Assembly: GCA_025352265.1 (NCBI GenBank)
Contig: JANXTS010000059.1
Location: 47,657 to 111,656, forward strand
DNA: 64,000 nucleotides
Direction of reading: 5' to 3'
From: Variovorax sp.
Lineage (GTDB): Bacteria > Pseudomonadota > Gammaproteobacteria > Burkholderiales > Burkholderiaceae_C
Positions 36,616 through 44,303 of this stretch are shown here, in pieces. The notes beneath the pieces were generated by a model. It ran no database searches and was not told where the DNA came from. It saw only the letters and a list, made by a program, of their open reading frames with translations. The first letter of the stretch is position 1. The number at the start of each line of letters is the position of its first letter. The translations under genes and the position numbers were made by a program.

Positions 36616-37605
36616 TTACTTCTTCGCCAACGACGTAACAGGGGTGACCGGCGTCACAGGTCCCTTGCCACCAAAGAACGCAATGAGGTTGTCTGCCGCC
36701 AGCTCCGCCATGGCACGGCGCGTCGGCACCGTGGCGCTCGCGATGTGCGGGGTCAGCACGACATTCGGCACGGTGAGCAGATCGGGATGCACTTTGGGCT
36801 CACCCTCGAACACGTCGAGGCCCGCGGCCGCGATGCGCTTGTCGCGCAGCGCAGCGGCCAACGCCGCATCGTCGACGATGCCGCCGCGTGCGATATTGAC
36901 CAGCGTCGCGGTCGGCTTCATCAGCGCAAGTTCGACGGCGCCGATGGTGTGGTGCGATGCCGGCGTGTATGGGACGACCAGCACGACATGGTCTGCGTTC
37001 CTCAGAAGCTCTTCCTTGCCCACATAAGTGGCCTTGCATTCGGCTTCCAGCGCCGCGTCGAGCCGCGAACGGTTGTGATAGATCACCTTCATGCCGAAAC
37101 CATGCGCACCGCGCTTGGCAATACCCTGCCCGATCCGACCCATACCGATGATGCCGAGCGTAGCGCCGTGGATATCGGAGCCGGAGAACATGTCGTAGGC
37201 CCACTTGGTCCATTTACCGGCGCGCAAGTAGTGCTCGCTCTCGGAGATGCGGCGCGCAGTGGCCATGAGCAGCGCAAAGCCGAAGTCGGCCGTCGTCTCG
37301 GTCAGCACGTCAGGCGCATTGGTGCCTGTCACGCCATGAGCGACCATCGCATCGATATCGAAGTTGTTGTAGCCAACGGCCATGTTGGCGCAGATTTTCA
37401 GCTCGGGACAAGCGTCGAGCAGCTCGCCGTCGATACGCTCACTGCCGGTGGTAAACACGCCCTCCTTTCCCTTCAATTTTTCGATGAGAAGGGCTTTCGG
37501 CCACACGTCGTCGGTCTGATTGGATTCGACGTCGAAGTGCTGCGACAGGCGCTCGATGGTCTCGCCGAAGATAGCCCGAGCGATCAGGATTTTTGGTTTG
37601 CTCAA
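36616..37605 (-). CDS. 2-hydroxyacid dehydrogenase (GhrB/glyoxylate reductase type)
   Basis: This D-2-hydroxyacid dehydrogenase, 329 residues, probably reduces glyoxylate or hydroxypyruvate. The NAD(P) site is LGIIGMGRIGQGIAKR with HNRSR after the second strand, where Arg favours NADPH. The catalytic Arg lies in NIARGGIVDD, the Glu in FEGEP and the His in LTPHIASAT. It lies 21 bp after nhaD and 9 bp before rmuC. Confidence 0.9.
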   Translation of the reverse strand: MSKPKILIARAIFGETIERLSQHFDVESNQTDDVWPKALLIEKLKGKEGVFTTGSERIDGELLDACPELKICANMAVGYNNFDIDAMVAHGVTGTNAPDVLTETTADFGFALLMATARRISESEHYLRAGKWTKWAYDMFSGSDIHGATLGIIGMGRIGQGIAKRGAHGFGMKVIYHNRSRLDAALEAECKATYVGKEELLRNADHVVLVVPYTPASHHTIGAVELALMKPTATLVNIARGGIVDDAALAAALRDKRIAAAGLDVFEGEPKVHPDLLTVPNVVLTPHIASATVPTRRAMAELAADNLIAFFGGKGPVTPVTPVTSLAKK

Positions 37606-37626
37606 GATGAGCCTTTCAATGAACGT

Positions 37627-38964
37627 TCAGCGGAAAAACAGGAAAGTGCAGCCGATGAAAAGCGGCAGCAAGATGGTGCACGACCAGGCGATGTAGCCGA
37701 AGAAACCCGGCATGCGTACGCCCCGGCTTTCAGCGATGGCCTTGACCATCAGGTTGGGTGCATTGCCGATGTAGCTGACCGCCCCCATGAACACCGCGCC
37801 AGCCGAAATCGCGGCCAGCGTCGATGCGCGTGCGGTCATCAACATATCCGGATCGCCGCCGGCCGTGTTGAAAAAGACAAGGTAGGTCGGAGCGTTGTCG
37901 AGGAACGCGCTCAACAGTCCGGTGGCCCAGAAATACATCGCGGGGTTCGGCTCGCCACCCGGCAGCGTGACGGCTGCGACCACCAGAGCGAAAGGCCCAG
38001 CGGCGCCGGCCTTGAGCATGGTGATGACCGGTGCGATGGTCACGAAGATGCCGGCGAAGAGCTTGGCCACTTCCCGCATCGGCTCCCACTCGAACTGGTT
38101 GGCCGCGTGGACCCGAGCCGCGGTCAACTTCAACGACATCAGTGTCAGCACCACCAACCCGACATCGCGCACCAGGCCTGGCAGCCCGACTGGCGTACCG
38201 TACACATCGAACACTACGCCCGACTTCCAAAGGCCGCTCATCAACACCAGGCCGATCACACCGGCCAGCAAGAAAAAGTTGGCGCCGCCATCGATGCCGA
38301 AGCGACTGGTGTCCGGCGTGGGGTCTTGCGGCAGCACGCCTTCCTTGCGGAACCAGTAGCGGTCGAGTGCATAGAAGATGGCCAGCAGCGCGGCAGTGAG
38401 CAGCAGTGTCTCGGGCAGGATGTTGCGCGCCGTCCAGAAGAAGTCCACGCCCTTCAGAAAGCCGAGAAACAACGGCGGATCGCCCAGCGGCGTCAACGAA
38501 CCGCCGATGTTCGACACGATGAAGATGAAAAACACGATCGTATGGACCTTGTGCACGCGGTTGTCGTTGGCACGGATCAAAGGCCGTATCAGCAACATCG
38601 AAGCGCCCGTGGTGCCCATGACACTCGCCAGCAGTCCGCCGATGGCGAGGATGGCAGTGTTCGTCAGCGGATTGCCGCGCAGATTTCCGCGTATGTGGAT
38701 GCCGCCCGACACGGTGAACAGCGCGACCAGCAAGAGGATGAAGGGCACGTATTCCGCCAGCAAGGCATGCACCAACTCGTGCGAGGCCGCCGAGACGCCG
38801 AACACCACCGCCATCGGTAGCAGAAACGACATCGCCCAACCCAACGCCGCCTTGCCATAGTGCCCGTGCCAGAAGTGCGGCGCGACGAGCGGCAACAGTG
38901 CGATCGACAGCAGCAAGCCGGCGAAAGGGATGGCCCATACCAGGGACAGCGTGGCGCCGTCCAT
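37627..38964 (-). CDS. Sodium:proton antiporter, NhaD/ArsB superfamily
   Basis: The 445-residue polytopic membrane protein belongs to the ion transporter superfamily. It has about 11-12 hydrophobic segments from MDGATLSLVWAIPFAG onward. Motifs include SNIGGSLTPLGDPPLFLGFL and LDNAPTYLVFFN, both typical of NhaD-like antiporters, with conserved Asn/Gly/Pro residues in discontinuous helices. The start at ATG 38964 is chosen because the upstream part of the open frame overlaps pncB. The ion specificity is assigned by family. Confidence 0.82.
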   Translation of the reverse strand: MDGATLSLVWAIPFAGLLLSIALLPLVAPHFWHGHYGKAALGWAMSFLLPMAVVFGVSAASHELVHALLAEYVPFILLLVALFTVSGGIHIRGNLRGNPLTNTAILAIGGLLASVMGTTGASMLLIRPLIRANDNRVHKVHTIVFFIFIVSNIGGSLTPLGDPPLFLGFLKGVDFFWTARNILPETLLLTAALLAIFYALDRYWFRKEGVLPQDPTPDTSRFGIDGGANFFLLAGVIGLVLMSGLWKSGVVFDVYGTPVGLPGLVRDVGLVVLTLMSLKLTAARVHAANQFEWEPMREVAKLFAGIFVTIAPVITMLKAGAAGPFALVVAAVTLPGGEPNPAMYFWATGLLSAFLDNAPTYLVFFNTAGGDPDMLMTARASTLAAISAGAVFMGAVSYIGNAPNLMVKAIAESRGVRMPGFFGYIAWSCTILLPLFIGCTFLFFR

Positions 38965-38977
38965 CAGCAGCACGCCA

Positions 38978-40186
38978 TCACGCGGGCTGCGCGATTTCGA
39001 ACACCTGGCGCAGATACGCGAGGTACTTCTCGTCTTCGCACATGTTCTTGGATGGCGTGTCCGACAACTTGGCGACAGGCTGGTCATTGCAGCGAACCAT
39101 CTTGATCACGATCTGCAACGGCTCGTAGCCGAGGTCGTTGGTCAGATTGGTCCCGATGCCGAATGCCAGAAGGCACCGCCCGCGAAACTGCTGGTAGAGC
39201 TCGATGGTGCGCGGCACCGTGAGGCCGTCGCTGAAAATAAGCGTCTTGGTGCGCGGGTCGACACGATTGGCCGTGTAGTGCGCCAGCATGCGTTCACCCC
39301 ATTGAAACGGATCCCCGCTGTCATGGCGCGAACCGTCGAAGAGCTTGCAGAAGAAAAGATCGAAGTCGCGCAGGAAAGCGTTCATGCCATAGACATCCGA
39401 CAACGCGATGCCGAGGTCACCGCGATATTCGCGGCCCCACATTTCAAAGCCGAAGACTTGACTGTCACGCAATCGCGGACCGAGCGCTTGGCAGGCTTGT
39501 AGATACTCATGTGCCATGGTGCCGAGCGGAATCAACCCGAGCTTCATCGCGAATAGAACGTTGCTGGTGCCGGCGAGTTGCGGCGGCTTGCCGGTGGTCC
39601 TTGCGGGCACCAGCACCGGACCCAGCTTGGCGCTCAATGTCCGCAGCACCTCTTCGTGCCACTCCTTGGAGAAGCGCCGACGCGTGCCGTAGTCGGCGAT
39701 CTTCAGGTCAGTCAGACCCTCGCCCTGCAATTGCTCGATCTTGGTTTTGAGCCGGCGGCGCCCTTCGGCAACGTCAGCTTCTGGCTGGGTGTTACGAAAG
39801 TAGACCTCGTTGACGATTGCCAATACCGGGATCTCGAAAAGGATCGTGTGCAGCCACGGCCCTTTAATGCTGATCTCCAGCTCACCCGACGATTGCGGAA
39901 CGATGTCGATGTACTTCTCGTTGAGCTTGAAGAGCCCGAGGAAGTCGACGAAGTCGCTCTTGATGAAACGCATCGAACGCAGGTAGTGGAGTTCGGCGTC
40001 CAGAAACTGCAGAGAGCACAAGGAGCGCACTTCGTCGCGAATCTCGTCGGCAAAGCGGGCCAGATCGACGCCTGGGTTACGGCATTTAAAGCGGTATTCG
40101 ACCTGCGCCCCGGGAAAGTGGTGCAGCACGACTTGCATCATCGTGAACTTGTAGAGGTCGGTATCCAGCAGGCTTTGAATGATCAT
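38978..40186 (-). CDS. pncB: Nicotinate phosphoribosyltransferase
   Basis: PncB makes nicotinate mononucleotide from nicotinate and PRPP with ATP hydrolysis, in the NAD salvage pathway. From [20 protein letters not shown] it is 402 residues, the usual length. Motifs include [26 protein letters not shown] with the regulatory His, and [13 protein letters not shown]. The upstream 30 codons of open frame lack family similarity. It is divergent from the csbD pseudogene (216 bp) and heads a five-gene run. Confidence 0.94.
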   Translation of the reverse strand: MIIQSLLDTDLYKFTMMQVVLHHFPGAQVEYRFKCRNPGVDLARFADEIRDEVRSLCSLQFLDAELHYLRSMRFIKSDFVDFLGLFKLNEKYIDIVPQSSGELEISIKGPWLHTILFEIPVLAIVNEVYFRNTQPEADVAEGRRRLKTKIEQLQGEGLTDLKIADYGTRRRFSKEWHEEVLRTLSAKLGPVLVPARTTGKPPQLAGTSNVLFAMKLGLIPLGTMAHEYLQACQALGPRLRDSQVFGFEMWGREYRGDLGIALSDVYGMNAFLRDFDLFFCKLFDGSRHDSGDPFQWGERMLAHYTANRVDPRTKTLIFSDGLTVPRTIELYQQFRGRCLLAFGIGTNLTNDLGYEPLQIVIKMVRCNDQPVAKLSDTPSKNMCEDEKYLAYLRQVFEIAQPA

Positions 40187-40402
40187 GGTGCAGCGCGTTT
40201 GTGTCGTCTCTCGCAGGTGCAAGGCTTTGCGCCTGGGTGTCGATGGTGATGCCGATAGGGTGCGTTCGATTATCACGGGGCGCGTCGGCCTGTGCCTACG
40301 GTTGGTTGCCGGAGCGTCCTACCGCTTTGCGATGTTGACACTACGTGCATTTTCTTCGCGGTGACAGAGCATGCCGAACGATCCAACTCAGGAAAGAAAG
40401 TC

Positions 40403-40627
40403 ATGAATAAAGACACGGTCGCAGGTAACTGGAAACAGCTCCAAGGCAGAGTCAAGGAGCAGTGAGGCAAGCTGACCGACGACGACTTCGACGTCATCGC
40501 CGGCAAGCGCGATCAATTGCTCGGCCGCATTCAGGAACGTCATGGCATCAGCCGCGATGAAGCTGAGAAGCAGGTCAAGGATTGGGAAGGCCGCGACGGC
40601 CGTTCGCCCGACACGCTCTGGTTCTAG
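40403..40627 (+). pseudogene. CsbD-like stress protein gene with internal TGA
   Basis: The frame encodes MNKDTVAGNWKQLQGRVKEQ, then TGA (40463-40465, codon 21), then GKLTDDDFDVIAGKRDQLLG and the rest of a 74-residue CsbD domain to TAG 40625. CsbD proteins have KEQWGKLTDDD here, so TGG became TGA by one change. A ribosome-binding site (AGGAAAG) precedes the ATG, and the remainder is undamaged, which suggests a very recent mutation or a sequencing error. CsbD proteins are small general-stress proteins of unknown mechanism. Confidence 0.85.
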
Positions 40628-40677
40628 AAGGTCTGGCCGCTGGATTTTTAATTTATCAACTCAAGAGGAGAACTTTT

Positions 40678-41082
40678 ATGAAAAAACACCTGCTCATGCT
40701 GGCACTCGCATCGTCTTGCTTCGTCATGACGCACGCCAGTGCCATGACAAAAGACGAATACAAGGTCGCCAAAGAAAAGATCGAATCCGACTACAAGGTT
40801 TCGAAGACCCAGTGCAACACGATGAAGGACAACGCCAAAGACGTGTGCATGAAGGAAGCCAAAGGAACCGAGAACGTTGCCAAGGCCGACCTTGAACAGG
40901 GCTACAAGCCAAGTGACAGTCACGCTCGCAAGGTTGCAGAAGAGAAGGCGACCATGGCGTATGACGTAGCCAAGGAAAAGTGCGACGACCAGAAGGGCGA
41001 CGCCAAGAGTGCCTGCGTGAAGCAGGCGAAGGCCGACCACGACAAGGCCAAGGCTGACATGAAGGCCATGAAGAAGGGCTGA
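40678..41082 (+). CDS. Exported Lys/Ala-rich protein with two Cys-x10-Cys repeats
   Basis: The 134-residue protein has a signal peptide (MKKHLLMLALASSCFVMTHA). The mature part is charged and helical, with two related units of about 40 residues: KTQCNTMKDNAKDVCMKEAK and KEKCDDQKGDAKSACVKQAK. Each unit has Cys-x10-Cys, suggesting a disulfide-stapled helical hairpin. The start is ATG 40678 after AGAGGAG. Similar short proteins accompany stress genes in Burkholderiales, but I know of no assigned function. It lies 50 bp after the csbD remnant, probably in the same unit. Confidence 0.75.
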   Translation: MKKHLLMLALASSCFVMTHASAMTKDEYKVAKEKIESDYKVSKTQCNTMKDNAKDVCMKEAKGTENVAKADLEQGYKPSDSHARKVAEEKATMAYDVAKEKCDDQKGDAKSACVKQAKADHDKAKADMKAMKKG

Positions 41083-41132
41083 GTCAAGTCGTCGTCTCAC
41101 GGGACGGCGAGATTGCAACAGCGAGAAAAGGC

Positions 41133-41154
41133 GGCGCTTCGTGCGCCACTTTTT
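41133..41154 (+). terminator. Terminator after the Cys-repeat gene
   Basis: A stem GGCGC (41133-41137)/GCGCC (41143-41147) with loop TTCGT is followed by AC and five T. Confidence 0.7.
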
Positions 41155-41617
41155 ATTGCGCGCGAAGTTCCTCTATGACACGCCGCAATGCACCGGGCAA
41201 TGGCATCGGCTTCTGCGTCGAACGGTCTACATACACGTGCACGAGGTGCCCTTGTGCCGCAGCGGTCCCGGCGCCCTGGGCGAACAGGGCAATTTCGTAT
41301 CGCACACTGGACTTGCCGGCCTGCGCAACGCGGATGCCAGCCTCCACCGTCTGCGGAAACGCCAGCGGTGCAAAGTAGTTGCATTGCGTCTCGACCACAA
41401 AGCCGATGGTCTGTCCCAAATGGATGTCTAGGGCGCCACGCTCGATCAGTTCAGCGTTGACCACTGTGTCGAACCAACCGTAGTACACGACGTTGTTCAC
41501 GTGACCGTACATGTCGTTGTCCGCCCATCGGGTGGGTACGGTCCGGAAAGTGCGGTAGCCGCTGCGTCGATGAGGCTGGGGACGAGGTTGTGGAAGGGGC
41601 TGGGAACATTCGCTCAT
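41153..41617 (-). CDS. Acyl-CoA thioesterase, 4HBT hotdog family
   Basis: This YbgC/4-hydroxybenzoyl-CoA thioesterase-type hotdog protein has about 154 residues. The signature TRWADNDMYGHVNNVVYYGWFD contains the catalytic Asp region, followed by VETQCNYFAPLAFPQTVEAGI. ATG 41617 is preferred to an in-frame ATG at 41644 because the family starts near there. It is divergent from the phasin gene and shares its upstream region, including a perfect dyad. Confidence 0.85.
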   Translation of the reverse strand: MSECSQPLPQPRPQPHRRSGYRTFRTVPTRWADNDMYGHVNNVVYYGWFDTVVNAELIERGALDIHLGQTIGFVVETQCNYFAPLAFPQTVEAGIRVAQAGKSSVRYEIALFAQGAGTAAAQGHLVHVYVDRSTQKPMPLPGALRRVIEELRAQ

Positions 41618-41675
41618 GGCGCCGAATTCTGCCAGCCGGCGCACAAGCGATGCGTTTTAGAAGGTCCGTTCTAAA

Positions 41676-41692
41676 TTGCTGCACAGCAGCAA
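41676..41692. repeat. Perfect dyad TTGCTGC-N3-GCAGCAA upstream of the phasin -35
   Basis: Arms of 7 bp (41676-41682/41686-41692) surround ACA. It sits just upstream of the phasin -35 (41700) and 59 bp before the divergent thioesterase start. The TGC-N3-GCA core resembles sites bound by PhaR, the polyhydroxyalkanoate-sensing repressor of phasin genes. This is inference. Confidence 0.55.
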
Positions 41693-41699
41693 AAAACGC

Positions 41700-41727
41700 T
41701 TGAAAGCTGTGACCAGCTGCCTATACT
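41700..41727 (+). promoter_or_regulatory. Sigma70-type promoter of the phasin gene
   Basis: TTGAAA (41700-41705), a 16-nt spacer, then TATACT (41722-41727). The predicted start is near 41734. Confidence 0.6.
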
Positions 41728-41732
41728 TCAGC

Positions 41733-41753
41733 CTATGCTGCACCGCAACATAG
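41733..41753. repeat. Second dyad over the phasin transcription start
   Basis: CTATGCTGC-ACC-GCAACATAG forms 9-bp arms with one mismatch and the same TGC-N3-GCA core as the upstream dyad. The two centres are 59 bp apart. Confidence 0.5.
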
Positions 41754-41805
41754 GCGGCTCGGCAACGTACCAAGCACCCCTTTTTCAACACTCCCGGAGA
41801 TCATC

Positions 41806-42357
41806 ATGGCCCTCAACGCTGACCAACTCATCGCCTCGCAAAAAGCCTCCCTCGAAACCTTGTTCGGCCTGACTACCAAGGCTTTCGAAGGCGTCGAGAA
41901 GCTCGTCGAACTGAACGTGACCGCCTCCAAGGCTGCACTTAGCGAAGTTGCTGGCACCGCAAAGGCCGTGATGGGCGTCAAGGACGCGCAAGAACTTCTG
42001 GCCCTCCAAGCCAGCCTGTTCCAGCCGCTCGCCGAGAAGACCGCTGCTTACAGCCGTCACCTGTATGACATCGCTCAGGGCACCAGCGCCGAGTTCACCA
42101 AGGCTTTCGAAGCCAAGGCCGCCGAGACGCAAGCCACCATCGTCGGCATGGTCGACAGCGCATCCAAGAACGCTCCGGCCGGTTCTGAAACTGCCGTCGC
42201 CATGATGAAGAGCGCCGTCGCCGCCGCCAATAACGCCTTCGAGTCGGTCCAAAAGGCTGTCAAGCAAGCTTCCGATGTCGCCGAAGCCAACTTCACCGCA
42301 GTGTCGACGCAGGCCGTCAATGCTGCCAAGACCGCTACTGCCAAGACCAAGCGTTAA
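41806..42357 (+). CDS. phaP: Phasin family protein
   Basis: Phasins coat polyhydroxyalkanoate granules. The 183-residue, Ala/Lys-rich, all-helical protein shows the Phasin_2 pattern: [30 protein letters not shown], then [18 protein letters not shown] and YSRHLYDI. There are no cysteines or membrane helices. Expression is probably strong, given the close-to-consensus promoter and terminator. A PHA synthase is not in the window. Confidence 0.92.
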   Translation: MALNADQLIASQKASLETLFGLTTKAFEGVEKLVELNVTASKAALSEVAGTAKAVMGVKDAQELLALQASLFQPLAEKTAAYSRHLYDIAQGTSAEFTKAFEAKAAETQATIVGMVDSASKNAPAGSETAVAMMKSAVAAANNAFESVQKAVKQASDVAEANFTAVSTQAVNAAKTATAKTKR

Positions 42358-42397
42358 TTTACAAGTTGTCTCCTTGGGTCCTTGCGGATCCAATTCA

Positions 42398-42429
42398 GGG
42401 CCCTGTTCTCGGACAGGGCCCCTTTTTTT
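42398..42429 (+). terminator. Strong terminator of the phasin gene
   Basis: A 9-bp stem (42398-42406/42413-42421) with a 6-nt loop is followed by seven T. Confidence 0.92.
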
Positions 42430-42499
42430 GTCCGCTCGTTTCTGCACACGCTCCAGGGCGGCGCCTTCGATAATGCAGCCTCACTATTTGGAGATACGC

Positions 42500-43255
42500 A
42501 TGCAGATCGAAGGCAAGGTTTTCATCGTCACCGGCGGCGCATCAGGGCTGGGCGAGGGCACGGCACGGATGCTGGCCACCAACGGCGCCAAGGTCGTGAT
42601 CGCCGACATGCAGGACAAGGGCGAAGCAGTCGCGCAAGACATCGGCGGCGTCTTCGTCAAATGCGATGTGAGCCAGGAAGCCGATGGTCAAGCCGCTGTC
42701 GCTGCCGCGCTCAAGCTCGGGAAGCTTTTCGGCCTCGTCAATTGCGCAGGCATTGCGCCGGCCGAAAAAACGGTGGGCAAGAACGGCGCACACGCGCTCT
42801 CTGTTTTCAGCAAGACGGTAACCGTCAACCTCATCGGTAGCTTCAACATGATCCGCCTTGCAGCCGAGGCCATGTCAAAGAACGAACCAGAGCCGACCGG
42901 CGAGCGTGGTGTGTTGATTTCGACTGCTTCCGTTGCTGCCTACGACGGGCAAATGGGCCAGGCTGCATACGCTGCGTCGAAGGGCGGCGTGGTCGGCATG
43001 ACGCTGCCGATCGCGCGCGATCTGGCGCGCAACGGCATCCGAAACATGACCATTGCTCCCGGCATTTTCGGCACGCCCATGCTGTTCGGCATGCCGCAAG
43101 ACCTGCAGGATGCGCTGGCCGCCAGCGTGCCGTTTCCATCGCGCCTCGGCACGCCGGAGGACTACGCCAAGCTGGCTAAACACATCATCGAGAACGACAT
43201 GCTCAACGGCGAAGTCATTCGCCTCGACGGCGCGATCCGGCTTCCGCCACGGTAA
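42500..43255 (+). CDS. SDR family 3-hydroxyacyl-CoA dehydrogenase-like protein
   Basis: This short-chain dehydrogenase, 251 residues, resembles 3-hydroxyacyl-CoA dehydrogenase type 2 (HSD17B10). The NAD site is [10 protein letters not shown] and the Asp of IADMQD favours NAD. The NCAG motif is present, and the catalytic Ser ([16 protein letters not shown]) and YAASK complete the triad. ATG 42500 is the family start after GGAG. A role in fatty acid or branched-chain beta-oxidation is inferred. Confidence 0.88.
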   Translation: MQIEGKVFIVTGGASGLGEGTARMLATNGAKVVIADMQDKGEAVAQDIGGVFVKCDVSQEADGQAAVAAALKLGKLFGLVNCAGIAPAEKTVGKNGAHALSVFSKTVTVNLIGSFNMIRLAAEAMSKNEPEPTGERGVLISTASVAAYDGQMGQAAYAASKGGVVGMTLPIARDLARNGIRNMTIAPGIFGTPMLFGMPQDLQDALAASVPFPSRLGTPEDYAKLAKHIIENDMLNGEVIRLDGAIRLPPR

Positions 43256-43279
43256 GCGCCTCGCCCATGACTGTCGGCG

Positions 43280-44233
43280 TCAAGCGTCGTCTGCAACGCC
43301 GATGCTCCCTTCGATAGGCTCCGTGCTGCCCGTGCGCTCCAGGCGCTCGTATTGCGAGATCACCTGGGCGCCGAACAGCACCAGCGTGGCGGCGATCTCC
43401 AGGCTCAGCAGCACGACGATGGCGGTTGTCAGCGACCCGTACACGACGTTGACTTGCGACAGCGACGAGAAGTACCAAACCAGGATGCGTCGCGTGACTT
43501 CCCACAGAAGTGCCGCCGTGATGCCGCCCAGTAGTGCGTGGTGCAGCGACAGCCGCCCAACCGGCATCACCAGGTAGAGCGAGGTCAGCATGAAAATCTC
43601 TCCGCCCAATCCCAGCAAATACAGAAGCACGCCAGACACGCCCGACAGAGACCAGCTACGGCCGAACAGGTCGACACTCGATTGCCCGATCAGCTGCAGT
43701 GCGCCCGACACCAAAGTAACCAGCAGGAGTCCGACGCACAGGCACAGGATGTAGACGTACGGCATGACCACCGACAACAAGGCATGGCGCCTGTGGGTCG
43801 ATTTGCGGTGACGAAAGATCACAGCCATCGCTGCTTCCAGCACGGTGAAGGCCAGCGAGCTGAAAAAGATCATCGTCACCAGCAGCACAGGCCCGAGCAC
43901 GTCGCGGTGGTCGAGAAAGTTCGACAGCTCCTGCACGACTGCTTTGGCTTGGCTCGGTAGCAACCATTCGAGATATCGGCCGATGGTCATGAGCAGTTCG
44001 CGCTGATCGATGAAGTGCGACAGCGCGATGACGCTGACGATCAACAGCGGCACGATCGATAGCAATGCGTAGTAGGCGACCGCGCCCGCCAGCAACAAAC
44101 CCTGGTTGGCACGGAACGCCTTGAGCGCGTCCCATATGAAGCGCACCGGATGTCGCAGCAGCGGTGCCGCATGACGTGCGGCTTGTCGAAGGGGGCGGGG
44201 TGTCAGAAGGCGGCGATAAACCGGATGGGACAT
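43280..44233 (-). CDS. YihY/BrkB family inner-membrane protein
   Basis: The 317-residue protein has six membrane helices of the YihY (formerly 'RNase BN') family: LLLAGAVAYYALLSIVPLLIV, VTMIFFSSLAFTVLEAAMAVI and the C-terminal VNVVYGSLTTAIVVLLSLEIAATLVLFGAQ. The function is unknown; the RNase BN label was an error. ATG 44233 (MSHPVYRRLL) is preferred; the longer frame overlaps the dnaG promoter. It is divergent from dnaG and convergent with the SDR gene. Confidence 0.88.
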   Translation of the reverse strand: MSHPVYRRLLTPRPLRQAARHAAPLLRHPVRFIWDALKAFRANQGLLLAGAVAYYALLSIVPLLIVSVIALSHFIDQRELLMTIGRYLEWLLPSQAKAVVQELSNFLDHRDVLGPVLLVTMIFFSSLAFTVLEAAMAVIFRHRKSTHRRHALLSVVMPYVYILCLCVGLLLVTLVSGALQLIGQSSVDLFGRSWSLSGVSGVLLYLLGLGGEIFMLTSLYLVMPVGRLSLHHALLGGITAALLWEVTRRILVWYFSSLSQVNVVYGSLTTAIVVLLSLEIAATLVLFGAQVISQYERLERTGSTEPIEGSIGVADDA

Positions 44234-44303
44234 GGTGAACCAAGTATGCCGGCTGGGCCTGTGACCGCGAGCACATGCGTATGATTTGGCGCTCTCGTCC
44301 CAC

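Noticed and set aside
36394..38820. 808-codon plus-strand open frame over rmuC, the 2-hydroxyacid dehydrogenase and nhaD
   Set aside because: His/Arg/Gln-rich composition, antisense to three recognisable enzymes; a GC-rich antisense shadow despite its length.
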